Part shown: positions 1-6,346 of the stretch, in pieces
How the letters are laid out: each line of letters begins with the position of its first letter
Position numbering within the stretch: position 1 is the stretch's first letter
Origin: G039029935 sp039029935
Lineage (GTDB): Bacteria; Chloroflexota; Anaerolineae; Caldilineales; Caldilineaceae
Length of the DNA stretch: 7,438 bases
NCBI GenBank assembly: GCA_039029935.1
Contig: JBCCFC010000677.1
Location: 1 to 7,438, forward strand
Reading direction: 5' to 3'
Notes under the pieces: model-generated
Databases searched by the model: none
Told to the model about the DNA's origin: nothing
Seen by the model: the letters and a program-made list of their open reading frames with translations, nothing else
Program-made: the position numbers and the translations under genes

Positions 1-71
1 CTCAGCCAAATTGCCTAATTGCCCTTACGAAAATATGACATAACTATATAGAGTTTATATATTTCTTTATC

Positions 72-108
72 TACGCTAAACGCGTAATTTTTGGCAGACT
101 TTAGCGTA
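72..108. repeat. 9-bp perfect inverted repeat with 19-nt loop
   Basis: TACGCTAAA at 72-80 is mirrored by TTTAGCGTA at 100-108. The site lies in the AT-rich leader about 140 bp before the predicted roco promoter. It could be an operator, or the terminator stem of a gene to the left of the window, but no clean T-tract follows, so no function is assigned. The inverted repeat itself is directly visible. Confidence 0.4.
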
Positions 109-222
109 CTTTGCATTTTGTGTGCTGGCATGGCGCTCTTCATTCTCATTTGTATAATGAATATTTAACTTTCTTCAACCCTCAAATCGGGCTTATTCAA
201 AGATTCTTCTAGTCTTTGCCTA

Positions 223-253
223 TGGACCCATAGTCTGCACACCATGCTATAAT
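223..253 (+). promoter_or_regulatory. Candidate extended -10 promoter for the roco gene
   Basis: A perfect TATAAT at 248-253 is preceded by TG one base upstream (TGCTATAAT, 245-253), the extended -10 pattern of sigma70-type promoters. A weak -35 candidate, TGGACC, lies at 223-228 with a 19-bp spacer, as expected when an extended -10 compensates. Transcription would start near 260 and leave a leader of about 105 nt before the roco ATG. The rest of 1-346 is AT-rich, and I see no gene in it apart from the inverted repeat at 72-108. Confidence 0.45.
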
Positions 254-356
254 CATTGTATTCAGATGTATTTTGATCGTATTGCTTTTTATAGATCACA
301 AAAAACGTTTTTTCAAGATTGAGCGAACCAACATCGTCTGTCACATTTGTCTATTG

Positions 357-361
357 AAGGA
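357..361 (+). promoter_or_regulatory. Ribosome binding site that fixes the roco start
   Basis: AAGGA at 357-361 lies six bases before the ATG at 368. An in-frame TTG at 347 would give a longer ORF by seven codons, but it has no Shine-Dalgarno at the right distance, and this RBS would then be inside the gene. The ATG at 368 is therefore preferred. Confidence 0.8.
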
Positions 362-367
362 TTTATT

Positions 368-2863
368 ATGTCAATCCAGCTAATCCAGCCATATCACCGA
401 ATACCAAGTTATCTCAAAAAGAGCAATGGATACTCGGCACATCAGCAGCGTGATGCAGAGGAAGTCTGGCGTCGTATTCATGAATGCCGTTTACAGCAAC
501 GACCCACACTGGATCTCAGCAATTGTAATCTAGTACGCGTGCCGGATGAGGTTTTTACATTAACCCATATTGAAACGTTAAAATTGGGGGATTGGCTTTC
601 GGACCCAGAGCAAACCAATCATTTAACAGAGATTCCCCCAGCGATTGGACGACTACGTAATTTGCGTAAATTAGACCTAAGTTACAACCAGCTATCGACC
701 TTGCCCCACGCCATCGACCAACTTCATCACTTGCAAGAGCTGAATCTGAGCTTCAATCAGCTCACAGCTTTGCCCGAAGCCATTTGTAGACTGCACAATT
801 TACGACGGCTCTATCTGAGTCACAATCAACTGACCTCATTGCCCGATGCCATTCTCCAACTGCGCCAGTTGCAAATTCTCTATCTGAGTCTGAATCAGTT
901 ACGGACTTTACCGGAATCATTGTGCCAACTCCAGCGGTTACAACGTCTCAATGTGAATTCCAATCCACTGGTCCATCCACCCCAAGAAGTTGCGGCTCGT
1001 GGGCTAAGTGCTATCTGTAATTACTTCCGTGAATACAACCTAAGCCAGGAAGACAATCTCTATGAGGCCAAGCTACTGTTGGTGGGAGAAGGGCGTGTGG
1101 GCAAAACATCGCTTGCCAAGTCGCTGACGGTTGCGGGCTACGAGCTTGAAGATGAACCCAGCACAGAGGGGATTGATGTGCATACATGGATTATTCCCAA
1201 GGAAGAGTTGGGCATTGAAAAGGATTTTCGCCTCAATATTTGGGATTTTGGTGGACAGGAAATTTACCATGCCACGCATCAATTTTTTTTGACCAGACGC
1301 TCGCTCTATCTGTTGGTGACAGAATCTCGTAAAGAGGATAAACATGAGGATTTTTACTATTGGTTCAACATTATCCAATTGTTGGGCGATCATAGCCCCA
1401 TTCTTGTGGTATTGAACAAGTGTGACCAGCCAACCAAACAGATTCCGGTGGGGGAATATAAACGCACGTTTCACAACATTGTTCATCCTCATTCACTGCG
1501 TGTGAGTTGCAACCCCGATTACAAAGAAACCATCGAGATGCTCAAGGCCGAAATTGGCCGTATTCTAACCAACAAAGCCTTGATGCCCCATGTAGGGACA
1601 CCTTTACCCAAAACGTGGGTAGATGTTCGCGAGGCATTGGGGCTGTTGCGTAGCCAAGGCAAGGATTACATCACCCACGGCGATTATCTGGCAATCTGTG
1701 CGCGCTATGGGATGGATGAAAAACGAGCCAGCTTTTTGGGTGATTTTCTCCATGACTTGGGCGTGATTCTACACTTTCACGGTGATTTTGAACTCAATGA
1801 CATTGTGATCCTCAATTATGAGTGGGTGACGGATGGCGTCTATCAAGTCTTGGACAGTGAATGTGTCAAAGCACAGAATGGCCGCTTTGATGACGATGAT
1901 CTGTTAGACATCTGGAGAGAGCAGAAATACCGTGAGCGACGACGCGAATTGCTGGCGTTTATGCGCAACCGCCGCTTTGAAATCTGCTATGATTTGCCCA
2001 CAGGTGGCTATCTTGCCCCACAGCTTTTGCCGGTCGATGAAATGCCCTATGAGTGGCGTACCCATGAGCAAAATTTGCGCTTTGAGTACAGCTACAAATT
2101 TATGCCCAAGGGGATGTTGGCACGGTTTATTGTCAAACGCCATCATGACATCTATCAGGAGACTCACTGGCGTTACGGTGTGCTACTGGCGCATGAAGAT
2201 ACACGGGCCTTGGTCCGTGAGCATTATTTTGAGCGTCGCATCAGCATCACCCTTGAAGGTAGCAACAAAAAAGGGTTTCTCGACATTATCCGCAAAACCT
2301 TTGATGAAATACACGATGATTTTCACCATTTGGTTGTTGAGGAGATGGTCCCTTGTCATTGTCATATTTGTATCAACAGCAATCCACACTTTTTCCGATA
2401 CGACATCCTCAAACGCTGTATGCGGGTCAATCGGCAGACGATTATGTGCGAAAATAGTCTGGACGAAGTGAGTGTCCAGTCGATTTTGAATGACACGATG
2501 CACTGGGGCTACTGGCGGTCACATCCCACAGGCCAGCCCCATCCCACAGGCCAGCCCCATCCCACAGGCCAGCCCTATGATGAGGATAGCATTCATACAC
2601 ACAGGCATATTAAGATTTTGCGTGATTTCTTGGCCGATTTTTATCCCGACGAGTTAGACATTCGCCGTGTAAGTGCCGACGCAGGCATTGAGCTATCTCA
2701 CATTGAGCGCGGACTAAAGCTCATCAACCAGTGGCACGCGGTTCTTACTGAAGCAGAGAATAGTGGTCAAATTGAGGCACTCATCGCGGTGGTTGAGCAG
2801 GAATATGGCAACAATCAGGCGTTTCATATGGCTTGTGAGAGGTATCGGTGTGCTGTGGGTTAG
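368..2863 (+). CDS. LRR-Roc-COR (ROCO family) GTPase with C-terminal EAD1-like adaptor domain, 831 aa
   Basis: ROCO proteins are Ras-like GTPases whose COR domain mediates dimerisation. Here seven 23-residue LRRs of the LxxLxLxxNxLxxLP type span about residues 47-212 and probably form the ligand-sensing part. The Roc domain (about 233-405) has the P-loop GEGRVGKTS at 240-248, DFGGQE at 293-298 and NKCD at 350-353, so GTP binding looks intact. The COR region (about 412-700) ends in a cysteine/histidine cluster (CHCHIC at 663-668, further Cys at 684 and 694) that probably binds zinc. A linker of three HPTGQP units (719-736) leads to an EAD1-like domain (about 740-826). No signal peptide or membrane segment is seen, so the protein is probably cytosolic. 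The gene stands alone and converges on the mtnK remnant. By family knowledge, such proteins act as regulatory switches in predicted immunity or cell-death pathways. The partner effector is not present here. Domain calls for LRR, Roc and COR are firm; EAD1 is probable. Confidence 0.95.
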   Translation: MSIQLIQPYHRIPSYLKKSNGYSAHQQRDAEEVWRRIHECRLQQRPTLDLSNCNLVRVPDEVFTLTHIETLKLGDWLSDPEQTNHLTEIPPAIGRLRNLRKLDLSYNQLSTLPHAIDQLHHLQELNLSFNQLTALPEAICRLHNLRRLYLSHNQLTSLPDAILQLRQLQILYLSLNQLRTLPESLCQLQRLQRLNVNSNPLVHPPQEVAARGLSAICNYFREYNLSQEDNLYEAKLLLVGEGRVGKTSLAKSLTVAGYELEDEPSTEGIDVHTWIIPKEELGIEKDFRLNIWDFGGQEIYHATHQFFLTRRSLYLLVTESRKEDKHEDFYYWFNIIQLLGDHSPILVVLNKCDQPTKQIPVGEYKRTFHNIVHPHSLRVSCNPDYKETIEMLKAEIGRILTNKALMPHVGTPLPKTWVDVREALGLLRSQGKDYITHGDYLAICARYGMDEKRASFLGDFLHDLGVILHFHGDFELNDIVILNYEWVTDGVYQVLDSECVKAQNGRFDDDDLLDIWREQKYRERRRELLAFMRNRRFEICYDLPTGGYLAPQLLPVDEMPYEWRTHEQNLRFEYSYKFMPKGMLARFIVKRHHDIYQETHWRYGVLLAHEDTRALVREHYFERRISITLEGSNKKGFLDIIRKTFDEIHDDFHHLVVEEMVPCHCHICINSNPHFFRYDILKRCMRVNRQTIMCENSLDEVSVQSILNDTMHWGYWRSHPTGQPHPTGQPHPTGQPYDEDSIHTHRHIKILRDFLADFYPDELDIRRVSADAGIELSHIERGLKLINQWHAVLTEAENSGQIEALIAVVEQEYGNNQAFHMACERYRCAVG
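2522..2575 (+). repeat. Coding minisatellite: three perfect 18-bp units in the roco linker
   Basis: The unit CATCCCACAGGCCAGCCC occurs three times head to tail without a mismatch and is read in frame as HPTGQP three times. It separates the COR/zinc region from the C-terminal EAD1-like domain. Because 18 is divisible by three, copy-number changes by slippage would lengthen or shorten the linker without breaking the frame. The identity of the copies points to recent expansion. Confidence 0.95.
2585..2845 (+). other. EAD1-like adaptor domain (C-terminal part of the ROCO protein)
   Basis: Residues 740-826 carry the pattern I know from Effector-Associated Domain 1: LRDFLADFYPDELDIRRV near the start, then DAGIELSHI, then NQWHAVLTEAENSGQIEALI, and finally a EYGNN motif. 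Kaur and colleagues defined EADs as small helical adaptors. They occur on NTPases and on effectors such as caspase-like proteases, trypsin-like proteases and TIR domains, and are thought to join the two by homotypic contact. The call rests on remembered motif similarity, without a profile search. Confidence 0.72.
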
Positions 2864-2866
2864 TAG

Positions 2867-2900
2867 TCAGTATTCAGTATTCAGTATTCAGTATTCAGTA
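2867..2900. repeat. Heptanucleotide tandem repeat TATTCAG, four units plus partial ends
   Basis: Four exact TATTCAG units run from 2871 to 2898, flanked by partial copies TCAG and TA. The array begins three bases after the roco stop codon. Seven-base tandem repeats of this kind resemble the STRR class described in filamentous cyanobacteria. It lies between two convergent genes, where insertion does little harm. Confidence 0.9.
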
Positions 2901-2914
2901 GACCAGTACCGACT

Positions 2915-2982
2915 CACCGAATACCGGGGAACCCTCTGGGTCCACCGAATACCGGGGAACCCTCTGGGTCCACCGAATACCG
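2915..2982. repeat. 28-bp tandem repeat, two full copies and a 12-bp partial third
   Basis: The units at 2915-2942 and 2943-2970 are identical. The third copy stops after CACCGAATACCG (2971-2982). Each unit contains the small palindrome ACCCTCTGGGT, but no T-tract follows, so I do not call a terminator. The array ends two bases from the mtnK stop codon and, with the heptanucleotide array beside it, occupies nearly all of the 121 bp between the convergent genes. Confidence 0.9.
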
Positions 2983-3479
2983 ACCTACCCTAACCCTGCT
3001 GTCTCTTCACGTACGACAGCCAGCAAATCATCAATGCTGGTATACTGCCCATGCTCCAATATCCAGCGTGTACCGATTTGGATGGCGGCACGTTCGGCAA
3101 TGGCTCGTCGTTCGGTGTCCTCAATGCTACTGATGTCCCACACTGTGACAACGCCCAACATCCGTCGCAGGAATTTTGTGCCACCGTGCAGGGCAGTCTG
3201 TTGGAGTAGACGCAGCATGTAGCGTTGACGATAGGTGGCAAAGGCTTCGTCCCCCCCGGGGAATGCCCAATACGCAGCGGGAACCGCTTCGCCCCGGTTA
3301 TCGGCAACCCACAGGGCCTCAAACTTCTCAGCAAAGCCTGTCCAAATATCGTGAGTCATCTCCAGCAGATAGGCTTGATAGGGTTCACGTTCTGTGCTGT
3401 CCAGTGTATGACCGTAGTGCGAGAGGTGATTGAGAATCAAATTCTGAATCAGCGCGGCCACGTCATAGGCCATTGGCCC

Positions 3480-3494
3480 AAAAAAGGCAAACTC
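3480..3494. repeat. Target site duplication, left copy (15 bp)
   Basis: AAAAAAGGCAAACTC is identical to 3649-3663 and directly abuts the inserted element. Read on the minus strand it is mtnK coding sequence for EFAFF, which accounts for those residues appearing in both gene fragments. Confidence 0.85.
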
Positions 3495-3648
3495 TGTAAT
3501 GGTCAGATAGAGGTTGAACACGAAAAGCCAAGCTCTTAAGTCACCCCTGCGAAGGCCAGCATCCACTCTGGTATGACGTTGATTCTTGGCCTCGTAGGAA
3601 TGACAAAATGAGCTGGTCAAACTGTTCAAGCTGTTACTGACCATTACA
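3495..3648. mobile_element. 154-bp MITE-like non-autonomous element in mtnK
   Basis: The ends at 3495-3520 and 3623-3648 form terminal inverted repeats that match at 22 of 26 positions. The outermost 12 bases are perfect (TGTAATGGTCAG and its complement), so the element starts TGT and ends ACA. Flanking 15-bp direct repeats are target duplications. There is no room for a transposase, so movement would need an enzyme encoded elsewhere. Long duplications combined with TGT ends recall the IS1202 family as I remember it, but that assignment is tentative. The centre holds a second, unrelated palindromic repeat (3540-3604). Confidence 0.88.
3540..3604. repeat. Degenerate palindromic intergenic repeat inside the element
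   Basis: GTCACCCCTGCGAAGG at 3540-3555 and the inverted GTCATTCCTACGAGG-like arm ending at 3604 are imperfect mirror images. They match the widespread bacterial repeat whose arms read roughly GTCATYCCYGCGAA. Translated on the minus strand the core reads CHSYEAKNQRHTRVDAGLR, the familiar spurious peptide of such repeats. It appears nested in the centre of the MITE-like element. Confidence 0.65.
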
Positions 3649-3663
3649 AAAAAAGGCAAACTC
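3649..3663. repeat. Target site duplication, right copy (15 bp)
   Basis: This is an exact second copy of AAAAAAGGCAAACTC. Together with the left copy it defines the element borders. Assigning the seventh A (3648) to the element's ACA end makes both copies the same length and gives the element matching TGT/ACA termini. Confidence 0.85.
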
Positions 3664-4468
3664 TGGGTCGATGACGCGCGTATCCTCCGTGTTGAGCATG
3701 ATCGAGCCAGTGTGCAGATCAGCGTGGATCAGTGCCTCCGCGTGGGTGGTGTAGGCACGTTTGGCATCAGCGATTGCCATCTTGAGCTCGGCATTGGCGC
3801 GCACAGCCTGCGCGGCATCATCGACCAGCGGATTCCAGTCATTCTCTTCGGCATCCATGTAGGGATTGGTGTAGACAACATCCTCTTGTAGCTTGCGTAG
3901 CTGTTCGTTGGTAAACAGTTCTTGCATCTTTTTCTTCTCGGCCCCCGTCAAGTAGAGGTCTGAGGTATAAAAGAGTGAGTTTGCCAGAAAGGTGCTGATA
4001 TGGTCAGCAAAAAGCGGAAAACGTTTGCGCTCGACCAGCGGTTTGCGCATAATCTCATGCTCACGCAGATGCTCCATGCTCAACGTGGACATCTCATCGT
4101 CATAATCATAGACTGCGGGTGATAGCCCCGACGCAACCTCTTGGTGTTTGCGCAATGCCTGTGTTTCATAACGAACTCGCTCACGAGTTAACGGCCAAGA
4201 TTCTCCCATAACGCGCAAATAGGGCAATGCCTGCTTGACCACAATTGAGTTGGTCGGGTCGTCAGCGTTCTCCACAAAGAAGACAAGGTTTAGGTTGCCG
4301 TCGCCTACTTCTTTGGCAATGAGCGTGGCATTAGTAGGAAAATGCTCCTTTAGGGCGGGTCGATTTTTTACATAGTCAATGACAGTGTTTACATCTAATG
4401 CATAGTAATTCATAACACAATCCTCATATTAGATCTCGCCGTCCGTATCCAGATAAAAAAGCTTTCAG

Positions 4469-5155
4469 CTACTCAGTTGGCTGCTCTGCGACCACCTCTC
4501 CATCACGTAGGATAGTCACTGATTCACAGACAGTAAAAATTTCGGGCAAGCGATGCGAGATAAAGACAACGCCTACATCTTGTTTTTCGGCTAAGTCACG
4601 CATAAGGCCAAAGAGGGCATCGGTTTCGGTCTGGCTCAACGGGGCGGTGGGTTCGTCAAGAATCAAAAAGCGGCTGCTCCCCGCCAATGCACGAGCGACC
4701 AGTACACGCTGTTTGTCAGCCAAGCTCAAATCCTGCACCAACGTGCGGATATCCAAATCTAAGTTGACCCGTTGTAGCAATTCTCGCGCCGAGGCATATA
4801 CATCGGTCCAATTAACAAACTGCCGTCGCCCTGTCTCGTTGACCATCACATCCAGCATGATGTTTTCGGCCACGCTCAAATAAGGAATCAGCGATGTGTC
4901 AACCTCTTGATAAACAACTGCAATGCCCAATTTCTTGGCGTCGCTGGGTGAATTGATAGCAATTACCTCACCATCCAGCGTAATCGTCCCACTGTAATGA
5001 TTATATGCGCCGCCCAAAATCTTCATCAAGGTAGACTTGCCCGCGCCATTGGCTCCAATCAACGCCTGAATGGTTCCGTTGTTCAGCGTAAAGTCAACAT
5101 CGGTCAACGCCTTCACACCAGGGAACTCAATCGAAATGCCTTTCATCTCCAACAT
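4469..5155 (-). CDS. Sugar-type ABC transporter ATP-binding protein, single short domain (RbsA/FrcA-like), 228 aa
   Basis: This is the ATP-hydrolysing subunit of a carbohydrate importer of the RbsA/MglA/FrcA group. Walker A is GANGAGKST (34-42), the Q-loop glutamine is at 83, the ABC signature is LSLADKQ (143-149), Walker B is FLILDEP (163-169) and the H-loop histidine is 201, so the catalytic domain looks complete. RbsA-type proteins usually have two ABC domains and about 500 residues, and single-domain FrcA types about 260. This one ends at VVAEQPTE, right at the usual start of the interdomain linker, so it may be truncated. AGGA lies seven bases before the ATG. Its place directly before mtnK (55-bp gap) suggests uptake of methylthioribose or a related pentose, but no permease or binding-protein gene is nearby. 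It may therefore be a remnant or depend on subunits encoded elsewhere. Confidence 0.85.
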   Translation of the reverse strand: MLEMKGISIEFPGVKALTDVDFTLNNGTIQALIGANGAGKSTLMKILGGAYNHYSGTITLDGEVIAINSPSDAKKLGIAVVYQEVDTSLIPYLSVAENIMLDVMVNETGRRQFVNWTDVYASARELLQRVNLDLDIRTLVQDLSLADKQRVLVARALAGSSRFLILDEPTAPLSQTETDALFGLMRDLAEKQDVGVVFISHRLPEIFTVCESVTILRDGEVVAEQPTE

Positions 5156-5179
5156 GGCAATATCCTAGAATTTAGTTGA

Positions 5180-5252
5180 GAGTGGAAAGTGGAAAGTAAA
5201 AAGCAATTAGTGAAGAATCAACTTTCCACTTTCCACTTTCCACTTTCCACTC
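5180..5252. repeat. Heptanucleotide repeats forming an 18-bp perfect inverted repeat
   Basis: The right arm has four ACTTTCC units and an ACTC tail (5221-5252). The left arm, GAGTGGAAAGTGGAAAGT (5180-5197), is the exact complement of its last 18 bases (5235-5252). In RNA this would be a stable hairpin between the 63-aa ORF and the ABC ATPase gene. It starts directly at the small ORF's stop codon, and no T-tract follows. It could attenuate the operon, stabilise an mRNA end, or simply be an inserted repeat. Confidence 0.9.
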
Positions 5253-5444
5253 TTACTCAGCGTGTGCCGCGCGCAACGTATCCATCCAAGGCTGATTGAA
5301 AGCATCAGACTCGCCCCAGCCTTCAATGACATCGCCCAAGTTGAGCATATTGGTTTCTGGCAAGAGGTCAGTGGCCTTGACCAGGCGGGCTTCCAAGTCA
5401 TAGTTGTCCGGTGTCTCTTCACCTATCTTTGTATAACGTGACAT
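5253..5444 (-). CDS. Small protein of unknown function, 63 aa, first ORF of the operon
   Basis: I do not recognise this protein. It begins MSRYTKIGEETPDNYDLEAR and ends DTLRAAHAE. It is acidic and soluble, with no membrane segment, signal peptide or cysteine. The start at 5444 has a good GGGAG ribosome binding site six bases upstream; a longer frame starting at 5465 lacks one. A strong promoter candidate lies about 70 bp upstream. The stop codon touches the heptanucleotide repeat, so the ORF may be the 5' remnant of a longer gene cut by the repeat. Its position before the sugar ABC ATPase and mtnK suggests a link with sugar or thiosugar uptake, but that is inference only. Confidence 0.55.
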   Translation of the reverse strand: MSRYTKIGEETPDNYDLEARLVKATDLLPETNMLNLGDVIEGWGESDAFNQPWMDTLRAAHAE

Positions 5445-5510
5445 ATTTTTCTCCCTTATTTGCAAATTGAATGGTTAAAGAAGCGAGCGTTTTCACACTC
5501 GATTTAGCTA

Positions 5511-5539
5511 TGTATACGGCAATGTACAAATAAAGTCAA
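5511..5539 (-). promoter_or_regulatory. Sigma70-type promoter for the small ORF / ABC / mtnK operon
   Basis: On the minus strand TTGACT (5539-5534) and TATACA (5516-5511) are separated by exactly 17 bp. The -35 box matches five of six consensus bases and the -10 box four of six. Transcription would begin near 5504, about 60 nt before the ATG at 5444. The leader contains a short hairpin (CGAGTG and CGCTCG around TGAAAA, about 5484-5501) that could be an operator or leader structure. Confidence 0.6.
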
Positions 5540-5596
5540 ATACAGCCTATCGACGGGGTGCATGTCACATTCTCCAGTAGGCGAGGTCCACTATAA

Positions 5597-6325
5597 TTAT
5601 GGTCTTGAATTTCTCATAAACTCCAAATTCAAAAAGAGTAGCACCATCCCAGAGTATAACAATGTACTAAGTAAGCCTGAGAATATTGAAGCAAGGAAGG
5701 AGGCAAATACAACATTTAGAAGCAAAGCCAACAGAGACGTAATGAGACTTGATAAACCGCCACTAATAATTGCAATCAGGAAGGTAAACCAGAAGACAGT
5801 CCATGCGTTGCCTTCTACAGTCCGACGACTATATTCCAGCGCAGCCCCACCGCGTTGGTCGCGTAGAACATGCGCCATCGGATAGAATCCATGTCGAATT
5901 GAGTAGATGATGCCTGGCACAATGAGTAATAACGAACGCCACAAGACACCCCAGACGAATCGTAGCCCGAGCAACAGTAATGAGCCAATTCGGGGCGTAA
6001 TCGTTGGGATAAGCGGTGTGCGTCGGTCGTATAGCATATCTTCTGTCACAATCAGCATAATCACCTGTAAAATCAGGTTGCCTATAATTGTGATAATCCC
6101 AATGACAAGTATCAGTACAAGCTCAAGCGCACCGGGTGGTGTTGGTGCTGTGGGTGGGGTTGTATTGGCAGACAAAAACGTCTGAAATGTAGACACTAAG
6201 GTGGCAGGAACAACCAAAATCAAATAGGCGACCAGAATGGTTTGGATGTTTGCCCTACATACTTGAACACTCATGGAGATGAGCTCCATAAATCCAACTT
6301 TTCGAGAACGTAGTTCATTCAGCAT
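5597..6325 (-). CDS. Multi-spanning membrane protein, 242 aa (YciC / GPDP-membrane-domain-like)
   Basis: Long hydrophobic stretches lie at about residues 27-50, 67-94, 113-142, 176-200 and 204-235, giving five or six membrane spans. The segment SLLLIVPGIIYSIRHGF (131-147) followed by LEYSRRTVEGNAW (163-175) matches the pattern common in UPF0259/YciC-like and glycerophosphodiesterase membrane-domain proteins, where a PGI motif precedes a conserved ALxxSxxLvxG helix. The function of that group is unclear. A proline/threonine-rich loop (54-64) separates the first two spans. AAAGGA lies nine bases before the ATG. The gene follows the FGE-like gene on the same strand after 145 bp that contains 14-bp repeats, so co-transcription is possible but unproven. 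Confidence 0.85.
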   Translation of the reverse strand: MLNELRSRKVGFMELISMSVQVCRANIQTILVAYLILVVPATLVSTFQTFLSANTTPPTAPTPPGALELVLILVIGIITIIGNLILQVIMLIVTEDMLYDRRTPLIPTITPRIGSLLLLGLRFVWGVLWRSLLLIVPGIIYSIRHGFYPMAHVLRDQRGGAALEYSRRTVEGNAWTVFWFTFLIAIISGGLSSLITSLLALLLNVVFASFLASIFSGLLSTLLYSGMVLLFLNLEFMRNSRP

Positions 6326-6346
6326 TGTATTAAGTCCTTTGTATAC

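Larger units (their letters stand above)
2985..4413 (-). pseudogene. mtnK: S-methyl-5-thioribose kinase, disrupted by a 154-bp element
   Basis: MtnK phosphorylates methylthioribose at O1 in methionine salvage and belongs to the aminoglycoside-phosphotransferase-like kinase fold. The 5' part (start ATG at 4413, AGGA ribosome binding site at 4421-4424) encodes the conserved lysine in IVVK (residue 60), the MtnK-typical HADLHTGSIM (230-239) and the metal-binding DPE (249-251). It then runs into the inserted element and stops after FFCNGQ at 3634. The remaining 169 residues, from EFAFFGPMAYDVAALI to the C-terminus, continue in another frame from 3494 to 2985. Removing the element plus one target copy (169 bp) restores a 419-residue protein, close to the roughly 400 residues usual for MtnK. 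The two fragments have diverged little from the family pattern, so the break looks recent. The C-terminal lobe lies beyond the stop, so loss of kinase activity is expected. The gene is last in an operon behind a sugar-type ABC ATPase. Confidence 0.9.

Noticed and set aside
347..367. TTG start giving a seven-residue longer ROCO protein
   Set aside because: The AAGGA ribosome binding site sits six bases before the internal ATG at 368, which is the better start.
395..405. CACCGAATACC within the 5' end of roco equals the start of the 28-bp repeat unit downstream
   Set aside because: Only 11 bases match and the copy encodes ordinary protein sequence, so chance is the simplest explanation.
1073..2503. 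Several open frames of 87-179 codons on both strands inside the roco gene
   Set aside because: They overlap a gene with clear domains along its whole length and have no recognisable protein features, so they are shadows of its codon pattern.
2867..2982. CRISPR-like reading of the tandem repeats after roco
   Set aside because: The 28-bp units are directly adjacent with no unique spacers, and no cas gene is present.
3498..3659. Apparent N-terminal extension of the downstream mtnK fragment starting at a TTG
   Set aside because: These residues are a translation of the inserted element and its palindromic core. No ribosome binding site supports a start there.
4455..4470. Short AGCT-GAA-AGCT stem followed by six T on the minus strand after the ABC ATPase gene
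   Set aside because: A four-pair AT/GC stem is too weak for a convincing intrinsic terminator, and mtnK follows closely in the same operon.
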